A stretch of 26,318 bases of DNA from Priapulus caudatus (lineage: Eukaryota > Priapulida > Priapulimorpha > Priapulimorphida > Priapulidae), in assembly GCF_000485595.1 (NCBI RefSeq), contig NW_014577074.1, forward strand, positions 1,345,349-1,371,666. Direction: 5' to 3'. Positions within the stretch are counted from its first letter, which is position 1. Each line of letters begins with the position of its first letter. Under the pieces are notes generated by a model that was not told the DNA's origin, made no database searches, and saw nothing but the letters and a program-made list of their open reading frames with translations. Made by a program: the position numbers and the translations under genes. Shown here piece after piece: positions 1 to 11,689 of this stretch.

Positions 1-6
1 TCGTTT

Positions 7-206
7 GGTGTGTGTGTGTGCGTGTGTGCGCAGTGTGTGTGCGTAGTGTGTGTGTTGTGTGTGGTGTGTGTGTGGGTGTGTGTGTGTGTGTGTGTGTGGT
101 GTGTGTGTGGTGGTGTGTGTGTGTTGTGTGTGTGTTGTGTTGTGGTGCTGTGTGTGTTGTGCTGTGTGTGTGTTTGTGTGTGTGTGTGTGGTGTTGTGTG
201 CGTTCT
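7..206. repeat. (TG)n microsatellite, interrupted
   Basis: TG runs are broken by single G, C and T changes. The cysteine/valine-rich reading frames across it are translation of the repeat, not genes. Confidence 0.9.
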
Positions 207-238
207 GCGAGCGGCGTGTACGAGAGGTGCAAGATAAG

Positions 239-634
239 AGATGAATAGCACCAAGAACACAAGTTCGATTTTTTTTCGAAACCCCGAGTGCTTCGTTCTG
301 CCGAAATTAAATATTCATGAATGCTAGGCTTTTATTTATTTAAACAGAATCGGATAATTTTATCGGGGAACTTTCCACTGTCGTAATTATCATCAATTTT
401 TAAAACTGATAATTGCATTTAGGGATTACAATAGTTTAGCGCGGTTACTGTGCCAACCACATATGCGTCTGGCCTATATAGTCTTTGCATAATCGTGGTT
501 ATGATCAATGATCAGCCAAGCCATTGTAGAAACGTACACGAGTACAGCTCTGAATTAAGTAGTTTCATTATTTGTTATAGTTGACGTAACGTAACGTTCA
601 CCAATTTTCGTTCGCTATGAGTGAAGCTTAGCCG
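239..634. other. Non-coding stretch
   Basis: AT-rich unique sequence with no gene or repeat that I can support, apart from the small hairpin TTCGA/TCGAA around 267-280. Confidence 0.5.
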
Positions 635-696
635 GAGGTGCGAGATACCCGGGCGCACTCACACGCAAGCCGCCCTGATCGATCACCGGCCGGCAT

Positions 697-702
<6 letters not shown>
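635..702 (+). repeat. Short dispersed module, copy A
   Basis: This module of about 66 bp begins GAGGTGCGAGATACCCGG and ends GGCCGGCATGGAGA. It is nearly identical to the module at 1544, and each copy runs straight into a GA tract. A 14-base remnant, GGCCGGCATGGAGA, also occurs at 2718. Confidence 0.7.
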
Positions 703-940
<238 letters not shown>

Positions 941-1543
941 TGCAGAAAAACATTCATTTCTACGGGTTTAACTTCGTACGTAGTTGTTAGCTAAAAGAAA
1001 CCTCTTCCTCGTGACATATATTATATACTATTTCGCCAATACAAGCTTCTTTTCCTGCTTCTCGATTGCATTATTCCAAAGTATAATTGTGCTGTAATAA
1101 TTAGTATCATTTAAATGTGGTTAATAGATAATAAATTTTCGGATCACACTTTTCTGTACTACGTATATTATACGGTCCGAAGTATTCCATCCGGGATTTG
1201 ATCCAGACTGATAATAAAATCAGGATTCGGCATATTTTTTCAAAATTGTAATTATGAAATTTCTGCACAGTTCTGTTTTGATGTCAATATACTCGACACT
1301 CGATATAATACTCGTGCCTAGTGATGCACAGGTGGCCACTGAACTATTATTACATAATTTAAATAGCAATTAGAATTATTGATATTTGGGAATTGCTCAT
1401 CAATCATTCACGCTCGACGCGATGTGATCTCTTACGATGAAGCATTTCGTTTTTACATTTTTAAGTTGCTTACGTCATCCGGTTGCAGGTGGGACCATGC
1501 GGTCAGTCCTGCAGCGGAACGGAGATGGGCAAACACATTAGGC
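941..1543. other. Non-coding stretch
   Basis: AT-rich unique sequence. An exon-like stretch at 1489-1545 (GTTGCAG acceptor, VGPCGQSCSGTEMGKHIRR) ends at the copy B module. It is too short to assign. Confidence 0.4.
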
Positions 1544-1609
1544 GAGGTGCGAGATACCCGGCGCACTCACACGCAACCGCCTTGATCGATCACCGGCCGG
1601 CATGGAGAG
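1544..1609 (+). repeat. Short dispersed module, copy B
   Basis: This is a second copy of the module at 635 in the same orientation, with a few indels, again followed directly by a GA tract. The shared junction suggests one repeat unit with a GA tail rather than coincidence. Confidence 0.7.
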
Positions 1610-1663
1610 ACAGAGATAGAGAGAGCCGAGAGAGAGAGGGAGGTAGAGAGAGAGAGAGAGAAT

Positions 1664-1713
<50 letters not shown>

Positions 1714-1743
1714 AGCAGAGAGCGAGAGCGAGAGGCGAGAAGG
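1604..1743. repeat. (GA)n microsatellite
   Basis: This is an interrupted GA tract attached to the copy B module. A short CT run follows at 1909-1935. Confidence 0.9.
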
Positions 1744-4700
1744 GGTGGGGGTATAGTGGCATCCTGCGGATTACTGGGACATTTATATGGACCGTATTAC
1801 GACGCAGCCCGACAGTGAGCTCCGATCGCATGCCGCCGCCGCTCCAGCTGCTGGTGATGTGTGTCCCACATATGCGGCAAGGTTGCTGCTCCTCGCCTCA
1901 TCCATCATGCTCTCTCTCTCTCTCTCTCTCTCTCAGCCCGACTGCCGATTGACAGACAGAGTTGACTCAGGGCGGAGCGGGAGAGCGATAGGAACCGTAA
2001 AACCGCTGTGTTAAACGCTGGCGGTACAGCTCTGACACTGCCAGCGGGAAGACGCCGTGAGCTGCGGACGCGGGTGTGCGTGGTCTCAGCCTCCTCTCTA
2101 TCTGTCTACTGAACAGACAGACGTACAGTGGTGCAGTGATTGCGAACAGATTTCGTATCTCCGCGTCTACCACACAAAAACTGACTACTATGAGAGAGAG
2201 CGCGAGCTCCCGTGTATGCGCCGATGCTAAAAATTCCGGTGCAGGCAAATAAACACGGCAGTAGTATTCGCGAGTTCATGAAGCCTGCAAGATAGGCGAC
2301 TTGTGGGGAAAAAAGCGCGCGCAGTTCTCAATTTGCATGATTTCGATGCGCTGCGCTAGGCGAGGTTTATAAAAGCACGTACAAATCCAGAACCTTGTGT
2401 TTGTCAATTTTAATTAATTTTTTCAGTTGTTTGAACCAACGTCGCGACAAACTAGTTATTTCGAAGGCGGGGTAGGCAATCTAGCTTGCTTAGAATCTGA
2501 ATCGCACAGCTAATGTCGTCTAGTATTACTCCAACGCTGTCCCGTATGAAATTTGCTGACGCGAGCTACGGAAACGCGAACGGAAACGGAAACGGAAACG
2601 CGAAACGCAAACTAGTCTGGAATACAGAAGTATTGGTTTAATTCCTGAGTGGTGAGAGAAGCCTAATAATCTACAACATACAAAGGAGATGTTGTTAACA
2701 AATGTGAGTGATAGTTGGCCGGCATGGAGAAGCTTATAACAATATATACCGCATAGGATGAGTATATCCAAAGCTCACGTCAAGGTATGTGACGGTGCTG
2801 GCATAGTTTGAACCGTGTATATATACAGTCCATCGGTATAGCTTTCAGTTGCGAATAAATGAATGGCGCACGTATTTCACCGAGTTTGTGAGCAGTAACA
2901 CACAGTTTACGCGTACAAATATTGCATAATTTAGGAGCAAATCTTGCAAGTGAACTTGTAGTTCTACTTCTTCTTCTACTCTCCAATTACACGGTAATCA
3001 CAATATAAAATGTGCGCTCTTGAGCTTAGAACAGCTTTTAATATGTATGTTATGGTGTGTGCTGTCAGCACTTTGTGACTTGATAAACTGCAAGGTCATT
3101 AGGTGCAATATGAGCCCATGTCGATTTCATTCTGAACAATCACAACACTCCCCCCCCCCGATATCTATCATTTTTTCAGGCTGGCACAAATCGTTGTATA
3201 CGTTTTTTATCGGAGCACTCGTATATCGTGTGATATATATATTATAACCGCGATCTAATAGTTTGTCTGGCTTAAATGTATATGTTGTGTGAGGAGCAGG
3301 CTTAGATGTTTTCAAAGGCATGGAAAAAGTTATAAATTATTTTAGGTTGGCGGCACACGCACAATATTTCTCTACAGCTATTGACATTTGAAACTGCACT
3401 GTGTGTGTGTTAGCTTTCACTGCTGCGAAAATATGCTGAAATTAATAAAGGACGATGTTTTCGCACGTGCAAGGCGGCTGGCATATGGGGTGGTGTTGCC
3501 ATAGCAAGCGGCAAGGCCCAGGATTAACCGTGTGCCCCAAATTTTGATACGGACAACTACTATGTCTAAATTCCCATCGATGGGTTATCTGTCATAATTA
3601 ATATTATTAATTTCTCTCACAATTTTAACCCAGCACACAATGTGAGATATTCAATGTAAATAATTGTTTATTGTGTTTCTTTTCGCTTTAGCCATGGACC
3701 GACAGTTTAAATAGTCCTACAAATTATTGTGTGGTGCATAATTTTCACCCATTCTTCATGTCTTTTAATGTATAGATAATATAATATCAGTAATGTGTCT
3801 GTTTTTCTAGTCCGTGTAAAATTAAATTGTCTCTTTTTATAGTGTTCAACGACGAAATGGGATACTCTGTGTGTTTTTTCATCCTGTTTTTGCAGACCAA
3901 GCTCTGCCTTGGATCTGTTTACTGTGATATAATATAGCGCATAGGTTTGTAAATAAACTATGAACTTTTGTAAATAAATGGAACGGACTTGGTCCTCCTT
4001 ATACGATCATGGTGAACAGTTCTCTGATGTTTGCTGCTGGCGAAATGAGACCTCGACGTTCCACCTACACACTAGATACAAACGTTGAGCGAGAGAAGAG
4101 GAAAAGTCTGGTAGTGTATATATTCATTATCAAATTACTAAAGAGTTGTATCTTTTACCCTTTAATTTTTTTTTCAAAATATAATGTAAACGTATAAAAA
4201 CAATATAATACTACGTTATGGTTTAACTGATACTGCTTCAAAATTAAAGAATGTGGAATGATAAAATGAAAATATCACAAACTAAATGAAACCTCAAATA
4301 CATGCAAAAATATGCATAATATGTTGCATCATTTCGTTGGTAATCACGTTATAAAAATAAAACGGAAGGCATCCCAGAGTAAAATTATTTTTTCCTAACT
4401 TACTAAATTATATCTCACTAACCTGAATTAAGAGAGAGCTGTTGTTACCAAATTTAATTCTTTTCCTAATTGTGAAAATGAGATCCCTGAGTTACCCCTG
4501 GAAGAAGAGAAGATGCGATCGCAAAAGGCATAAAAAGCATGTAGAAAGCTAGAAAGCAAGACTATGCCAAGGAGGAAATTTTATAAAAAGCACGGATGTG
4601 GGCCAGGTTTCAGCTTGCGCGGCGTTATCTGCTCTTCTTCCAGAGAAAAACACATACATAACATACTTGTTGATACAAGTATTAGTGATAACCGATGTTG

Positions 4701-4854
4701 TTAAATTTCAATCAGACTAAACAAAAAATAGTAAATGATAAGGGAAAATAAGTCGGGGGAAAAAACGTAAATGTCGAAGGGCAAAACATGCTACTGCGAT
4801 TTTCTTTCCAACAGGCGACGACGTAGCTAGCTGGCTTGTAGCTATTTGCATAAA
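1744..4854. other. Gene-free stretch left of creatine kinase
   Basis: No recognisable coding region. Contents noted: the CT run at 1909-1935, GGAAAC units at 2571-2610, an octamer/TATA candidate at 2331, a C run at 3150-3159 and an X-box-like GTTGCCATAGCAAG at 3495-3508. The 3'UTR of creatine kinase should run leftward from 4854, but I see no clear poly(A) signal. Confidence 0.5.
2331..2375 (+). promoter_or_regulatory. Possible promoter: octamer plus TATA box
   Basis: A perfect octamer ATTTGCAT (2331-2338) lies 29 bases before TATAAAAG (2368-2375) in a locally GC-rich setting. This spacing resembles histone-type or snRNA-type promoters. No recognisable product follows, so this is only a candidate. 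Confidence 0.3.
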
Positions 4855-6803
4855 TTACTTTGGTATCATGCTGTCGATGCGCTTGCCCTGCTCCAGTGCT
4901 TTCTCCATCTTCACGAGCGTATCTACACCATCGATGACTGCCTGTACTAGCTGCACCTCACTCTTGCCAAGTCTGTCAGAATTGCTGATGTCGAAAATGC
5001 CACCAGTGGCAGCAGTGTCAACACCACCTGTGCCACGCTTTTGCAACCTTAGCTTCTCCAGGATACTATTGAAGCGTTGATCCTGAGAACGATGAGCAAG
5101 ACATGTTACGTTGCACACTGATCGGTCGGTAACAGATGTAAGAGGCAAAACTTGATTGACGGTATTTTTGTCAAGTACTGTGAAATATTAATGGATGCAA
5201 GAGGTGAAAAATTATTGCCGATAGTTTTGTAAATTACTGTAACATTATTCGCTCTTGTGACACAGAGAAATGAGTGGCTCATTTTGTAGTCACTTTAATA
5301 ATTTTATGGAGTAATATTTGTATGAACATGAAAGGACATTGAAGAAAAATTAAGCACACTGGCTAAAACTATAGGCCTACTAGTACAAGAAGATGTCACC
5401 ATACCTGGCTGAGTCTAGGTAGTTTGACATGAACACCTGCACGCAGACCTGTACCCAGGTTACTGGGGCAGGTCAGGATGTAGCCAAGGTGCTCATTCCA
5501 CATAAATTCGTAGCCCTTAGATTTGATCAATCTCTCTACCTAAATGGGAAATTTAGTTATGTAGTGATTGATTTATCTATTTGATAATAATTATCCATTC
5601 ATGGCGTCACTGGAATCATGGCCTGCGTGGGCAAGCTAGGCACCTAATTGCATCAACAAATGGTAATTGTCATAATGCATATGGTCTGTACCGTTATGAT
5701 GCATTTATATAGCCCGGCAGAGGGTAACACAATTTACGCATTCAGTCAGGGATCACACACCTGCTGCTGTCTACAGCAGCAGTGGCATGAGCATTAGGAG
5801 CAACGGAAGCAAAACCAGCAGTGATAACATCAACAAAAACAGGGGTGTTTGCACTGATAATAAACGAAAGCCTATACCTCCTGCAGTCCTCGGCTGAACC
5901 GCTCAAAGACTGCCCTCATGTTGCCGCCTTTCTCCATGGATATAACGCGGGTGTGGTCCTCCTCGTTCACCCATACAAGGAAGTTCTTGGAATTGTTGTG
6001 CCAGATTCCACGGGCATCTGGCCAGTCACGCGCCATTCCTGCACAGGTGAGCAGTGGAGATACGGGCTTGTCAAAGAGGAAGTGGTCCTGGAAGACAGGT
6101 GAAATAACCATAATCTTTCTTGGACGGTTAATTCTGTATTCCAGTCTTCACTTATGTGAGCCGTTTGAAAACGAGTGTTTTACAGCGAAACAAAGTGATT
6201 TTTCTTACATCAATCAGTTTGTCTTGCTCTGCGTCGGTCATGTTATTCAGTGGGTAGTACTTTCCCTGCAGATCTCCACTCAGGCCATTAAGGGCATCGG
6301 ATACAACCCTCTCTACTTCGCGTCGCTCTGCGCGGTCGCATGCCGGTGGCAGAGAGAGGCCACGGATGCTACGACCAGTACGCACACGAGCTGACAGCAC
6401 ATAGTTAGAATCTAGCTGACCGCCACGAATCTGTAAGCACCAAGTTATGTCAGGGAAGCATGTGCAAGCATCATGTGCTGTCTAAACCCCCATACAGTGT
6501 GCCATGGTAATGTAGCGTTGAAGTTACACCAAGATTTAAATGAAATAATTTAGAGTAAAATAATCAAAGACGAAGTATAAATTTTGTGTTCACTAAAAGA
6601 ATATATTGTTTACAAATCATACAGGTCTCTACACGGTACACGCTAATACTCAGAATCCCAGATTCGAACCCCTCCTGCTCTTCAAATTTCTATTTATATG
6701 CAAACTCTCCACCAATCATACTCATTTCCAAATTCTCCTCGACCAATCACACACAACTGCCTATAACGCTTTGTCTACTCAAAACACCCGCCATAACCCT
6801 GAG

Positions 6804-6841
<38 letters not shown>

Positions 6842-9800
6842 CTCAGCCGCCATAACCCCCGCCATGACCCCCGCCATAACCCTGAGAACAATATATATAT
6901 ATATATATATATATTGTTCTCAGTCAGTTGGTTGTTAATATATATATATATATATATATTGTTCTCAGCCGCCATAACCCCCGCCATAACCATGAGAACA
7001 ATATATATTGTTCTCAGCCATAACCCACATATCGAACACCCGATCTGCAGCCCTGTCTAGACTAATATTCCTTAAAACTAACACGCGTCTACATCGCACA
7101 CGCAACGTACTATTTGTAACCTACATGCTAACTACTGCACCTAACCCAACCCAGGCTAATTTCAGCCAAATCTAGCTACACTTACTACTTTATGTAAACA
7201 TCTGTAAAACACATGTTACAGTAACACACTATGGTAATTAAATATAAAGAGAGGGAGAAGGAGCAGGAATGAGAACGAGAGATAGAGACAGAGAGATATG
7301 CATATGTATCAGGAGTAGATAATAGGGATCTATTATCTATTATCTACTCCTGATATGTATACATTTAAAAACATTTCTCCATCTTATAATCATACTTAAC
7401 ATTTAAAATAGACAATATATATCAATAAAAGATCAATGTACAAAAAAATAATGTTGGTCAAGTATCAACATGTACCAAATAACAAACCATCCCGATTATA
7501 TTTACGAAGGCACAAATGCTAAGCTTTATAGTTAGGTAGGTATGTTTTCTTACTGACAGCTGCGGTAATGTGAATTTTATCTACCAAAATGTCATGTTGC
7601 ATGCTCCACATATACGTTACGAACATGATTATTACACAAAATATTGTGTATAGTTATTGAACTTCCTTGTATACCTTTCTGTAGTCAATGTCAGTTGGAT
7701 GCTTGGCGTCTGGACCATATCCTCCATGTCTGTCATCAATCACCTTGTCTAGAAGGTCTGCAAACACCTAGTAAACATGTTTTACAATCAGTGATAATTT
7801 TTCATTCGTTGAATTTCGTTAACAGACACCCAGGATTCTTCCCAGACCTTTAATACATGTCGGGTATGACATGCCTTCAAAATTAAAGCTAATATGTAAC
7901 ATCTCGTCTCCAACATGCCTTTATTTCCTAATCTTCATGCAGCTGTGTTTACTTCTGACAACCCCAACACAGTCATGCTGTTTCCTTACAGCTTGATGTA
8001 TACATCTCCAAACTGATCGAGTTTACCTGTGTCTTGGGGCCACTTATTATATACATAATCGACCTGAATTGGTACAAGCCCCTCTTGGACACTCCCCCCA
8101 TTCTTTCATAAGTGACATGCCTTGTGAAATTCCTTGGGAGAATCCTTGACACGATTACATATTATCAGGGGTTAATAATGACAAATTGTCATTATTAATA
8201 TTAACCCCTGGTATCATATTATAGGAATAGCATCAGTGTAACATGTATTTAGACTTGTACTTTGAATGTTTATATCAAAAATTGATCTATTCACATTAAT
8301 GAAACCAGAAAAACAGTTTGCTTTGTGAATATTTTGGGGTAGGGTTATTTCCCACGATGGGACCTTTCTTGTCAGCAATCAACTTTAATGGTACATTGCT
8401 TAGTACCCATACTAGTGTTCAGACTACTGCATATTTCTTATTATGCGTGTTTGTCAGATCCATACTTTGATTTGTCAGATGTGCAATTTCCTTATGGCGA
8501 ATTAAAAAGAATGTCATAGTTGGCATCAGTACGTAAGTTCCTGTTGAGCACAGTTAAAATGACACTGTAATCAGTCTTGTGGTATATATATGAATTATTG
8601 TACATCACAATAATCCTGTATTTGGTTATATAATACAAATGCATGTGCACACCTCATATGTCTCTTCATCACCAGCAACACAACCAACGGTGTAAATGAA
8701 TGGATGTCCTGGGTTATCAATGCCTGTCTGTATGACACCATCTAGTGTAAAGCCATTGGGTGTTCTTTTATCACACAATTTGGCATAGACCTAAAGCAAA
8801 ATATGCATATCAATTATCAAAGATTAAATATTTCAATATTTTGAAATAAGATTGATTGCTTACATATTATAAATGTATATTTGTCACTTTTGGCAATAAT
8901 TATAAATTCTAAACTTATATACTTTTACAGATTAAACTATATTAGTATTTATAATTTTTTGCTAACAAGATATAATAAATTACAGTTAGGTTAGATTAGC
9001 TCATAGGGACTATGTCCCCCAGGGTACTACCGGAACGTACCCTGGTCTTGTCGCAAGGTAACTGAGGACGTACCCTGGTAACTTTTGATTATGGTTACAA
9101 ATGTGCTCCGAAATTAAGTCGTTGTCTGGTTGTCGAAGACAACCAGTAATTTGCGCGCGGACACCTACACCAGTTTGAGAATTGTCCGGTGGGACACCAA
9201 GAAAAATTGACGAAAACGGTCACATTATATTTATGTTTTTCTCGAGGGTTTCCAAGAGCACTTAGTAGCCTCGGCGGGAACGCTATAATCTATGGGTGTG
9301 AGGGAGAGGCGACGTATACCCGAGCTGCTATCTGGTGCCAACACTGTGGCAGGAGTTTTCTGATTTATGAGGAGTGAACTGCGATTATTGGAAACCACAA
9401 ACACGCAAGTTCACCCACTACATTTTGGTATTTTGGCTTCACTATTATTTTGTGAATTTTCGCGATGGCGTAATTTGCCGCATGCATAACAACACAGTGG
9501 ATCAATGTTGATACTGAAAAGATTAAAAAAAGAGATTGTCGTAGTCAGATAGAAGCTGTAGCAATGTACTGCAAAGGTGCCGCAGAATACCATCTCCTGG
9601 CGAATCTACATTTTCAAGAATTTTCTGGGGGAGGACCCGCCATACCCCCCTTGTTTTTTCACGAACCTCCTGGAACTCTAAGATCCGTCACTGAACAATT
9701 ACACTAGAAGAGGAGATCGTTTGGGAGCAAGCACAATTGAACAAAAATGTTGCTTTTGGCAATGCACACTCAAAGCAAAAGATTGCAGAGAGAAGGTAGA

Positions 9801-10809
9801 GGACCGTAGGGTGTGGAGAGGGAGGCAAGAGGAGCATTAAATATTAAGTTCATTCATATTTTGCGCAGTTCGCTGTTTATTGGCCCGGCCTATCCCCCCG
9901 CCCCCCACAAACCTTCGCTTGCAAAAACTCTGGTAAATACAGTGAGTTTTGGGTGTTTTTATAGACCATACTTATTATGTGAATTGGAAAATAAGAGATT
10001 TTGGGATAATTATTTTGGGCAAGACAGAATTTGCTTGCGGAAACAACGTCCGCTTTGATGCCTGGGTTGTCAGCAGGACAACCGACATTTTTTTTGTTTC
10101 CATCTTCGACAGCAGTGGTTAGGGTTAAGGGTTTAGGGTTATGGGTTAGGTTAGGGAGTAGGCGTAGGCCGACTCCCTACTCGTTAAGATGGGATGGTAG
10201 GCGAGTAGGCTGCCGGCATACGTTAGATAGTACCATAAAAGGGTAGGGGTCCGGATAGTACCCCTGGGGAATAGACGCCTCTCAGCGTTAAGATTATGCT
10301 TCGTAGGTTTAATGTCCCCGCTGACCTCGTGTTTGCACTGGGCTCGTTTACTATTTCTGAACTAAGCCTAACCCTAACCTAATATACATATAATATCTTA
10401 TATAATATATATAGTATATATAGTAATATAATAAGTATATTAAGTCAGAATATATACTGTCATATATAATAGACCCCCATAGACCTTATCTGCGTTAGAT
10501 TAGGGTAAATATTAGACTGGGGTTAGGCTACCCATTAGGATTAAAAAAGGTCTAACTTGGGTAACACAGTAGGAATACTGAAAACTAGTTACTTACTTCA
10601 GGGCTAAGGTGTTTTGCCATGCAATTGTGGTGCTTTGAAAGATCAGGGAAGTTGGCACTTGGGGGGTATAACCTGCGCACAGGCCTACTATCTGCTAAGT
10701 GCTTCTCACGGGCCATATAATATCCAGCAACACCAGCCACAGCAAGGCCAGCAGCCGTGAGATAGTTGTTTCCTAGGTTCATCGTAAACAGCCGAGAGAA
10801 TGCTGACAT
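4855..10809 (-). CDS. CKMT: Mitochondrial creatine kinase, complete 7-exon gene
   Basis: This gene encodes mitochondrial creatine kinase, which transfers phosphate between ATP and creatine in the intermembrane space. Coding exons in transcript order are 10807..10597 region (10597-10809), 8653-8790, 7675-7767, 6209-6430, 5878-6087, 5405-5539 and 4855-5082. All splice cleanly at GT-AG and give 412 residues, close to the usual length of about 417. Residues 1-40 are a hydrophobic/basic mitochondrial presequence, followed by the mtCK-specific [13 protein letters not shown] block (45-57). The guanidino-kinase hallmarks are present: VRTGRSIRG, the NEED acidic cluster (263-266), the active-site cysteine in [13 protein letters not shown] (Cys316) and [13 protein letters not shown] near the C terminus. 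All six introns are phase 0. A possible 5'UTR acceptor (CTTTCAG) lies 14 bases before the ATG, so a non-coding first exon may lie upstream. The basic C-terminal tail is short (ends MIPK). Family assignment is near certain; whether it is the ubiquitous or sarcomeric orthologue cannot be said, since that split is vertebrate. Confidence 0.96.
6799..7018. repeat. Cluster of (AT)n palindromes capped by GAGAACA/TGTTCTC
   Basis: Three full units (starting near 6799, 6883 and 6990) and one half unit (6936-6968) consist of TGAGAACAAT, a variable AT run, and ATTGTTCTCA. They are separated by repeats of GCCATAACCC, so each full unit has GCCATAAC on both sides. This looks like repeated insertion into, or amplification with, a GCCATAACC minisatellite in creatine kinase intron 3. 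Confidence 0.65.
7310..7352. mobile_element. 43-bp palindromic element with 8-bp target duplication
   Basis: Perfect 15-bp arms (CAGGAGTAGATAATA and complement) surround a 13-base loop. The flanks are a perfect ATATGTAT (7302-7309 and 7353-7360). The arm is nearly identical to that of the element at 13730. It lies in creatine kinase intron 3. Confidence 0.76.
8166..8210. mobile_element. 45-bp CAGGGG...CCCCTG palindromic element
   Basis: The arms begin CAGGGGTTAA and pair, with six extra bases on the right arm. A direct repeat CATATTAT abuts the left end (8158-8165) and lies four bases beyond the right end (8215-8222), so the boundary on the right is uncertain. It lies in creatine kinase intron 2. 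Confidence 0.55.
8999..10286. mobile_element. GCTCATAG-family MITE, copy split by a 1-kb insertion
   Basis: Left part 8999-9097 and right part 10116-10286 together match the two uninterrupted copies at 23714 and 24622. They share the same terminal GCTCATAGGG / CTCTCAGC ends, CCCCCAGGGTACT, CCGGAACGTACCCTGG and the central TTAGGG-like run, then GGAGTAGGCGTAGG. The 9-bp duplication outside is GTTAGATTA (8990-8998) versus GTTAAGATTA (10287-10296), differing by one inserted base. The element lies in intron 1 of the creatine kinase gene. Confidence 0.8.
9098..10115. mobile_element. Insertion of about 1.0 kb inside the split MITE
   Basis: The segment interrupts the MITE at its central GGTTAGGG tract and is bounded by a direct TGGTTA (9092-9097 and 10116-10121), consistent with a 6-bp target duplication. 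I see no terminal inverted repeat. It contains two GTTGTC/GACAAC stem-loops near its ends (9120-9147 and 10066-10083), a CTGGGGGAGGACCC motif near 9625 and GATCCGTCACTG near 9683-9694, which resembles a hAT terminus. Only short ORFs are present (for example 62 codons at 9189) and none is recognisable. The class is unknown. Confidence 0.5.
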
Positions 10810-11689
10810 CTTAATAAATCTTCCTGAAAGTAGATATTAGAAGTAATATATTTAAGCCGCTAATTTAGAATTATTCTAGTAGTAATACTAATACTTAGCC
10901 AATTTTTTATCAGTCAAACAACCAGAAATCCCAACGGTCAACCTCAATCTAACCGTAAGCCCATAATTAATATCTGGGTCCTAAAGTAGGCTTGAATCTA
11001 ATCTTACACTACAACCTCATAAATAATTGATGATGATTATGATTACAATTGATTATTACTAAGTCTAAAGTTAGACTCGCAGAGACACAGGTCTCATAAC
11101 CTCATAAATATTAGTCTTCAATATCCAAGGAACTATATCGAAGACGGAATAAGACAATTGTTGATCAAATAGACAGATAAACATTCAGAAGCGCAGTAGA
11201 ATAAGCCGCATATTTGCAATTTTTAAGGTTGAGAATTCCAATACGGAATGACAGAGACAAAGATTTTAAGCTGAAAGAGATCCTTTGATGATGGCACGTG
11301 TCGAAAATCAATGATCACGCTCAAATAATCGAGTGCAACAAACAGGCTTCATCAAACAAGAGGGAATGCCAATCTTCACATGACCATGGTAAATTTTATG
11401 TAAAGTTATAAGTTTAGCATGGAGTACCTACCCACTTAATTCTATCTCCGTCTTCGTTATAGTACCTAGGACTTTTGAAGACTAATATTTATGAGGTTAT
11501 GAGGCGAAAGCGGACAGGAAGTCGAAGAGGACGCCTATCAAGTTGAGCCAAAACAACATCTTCATCACTGTCATGTATTGATAGTTTTTGGAAACCCATT
11601 ATATCGCATCCAATTTAGAGCTGTTCTGGCGTGTATAGAGGCACCGACCTGGCGAAGCATATTCTAATATCATAATATTACCAATTTTA
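10810..11689. other. Upstream region of creatine kinase
   Basis: AT-rich and non-coding as far as I can tell; the creatine kinase promoter and any 5'UTR exon should be here. No TATA box is clearly placed. Confidence 0.45.

Noticed and set aside
10-248. Overlapping Cys/Val-rich open frames
   Set aside because: They are translations of the TG microsatellite in three frames.
1489-1545. Possible exon with VGPCGQSC, thrombospondin-repeat-like
   Set aside because: It is only 19 residues, lacks the Trp of the family, and its apparent donor lies at the edge of a dispersed repeat.
4868-5080. 70-codon frame on the plus strand
   Set aside because: It is antisense to the last creatine kinase exon.
5918-6394. 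158-codon plus-strand frame
   Set aside because: It is antisense to creatine kinase exons 4 and 5 and reads through the intron between them.
6655-6735. tRNA-like B box (GGTTCGAATC on the minus strand)
   Set aside because: No matching acceptor stem or anticodon arm could be built and the A-box region is poor.
6883-6922. AGAACA/TGTTCT as a steroid-receptor element
   Set aside because: The half-sites are separated by long AT runs instead of three bases.
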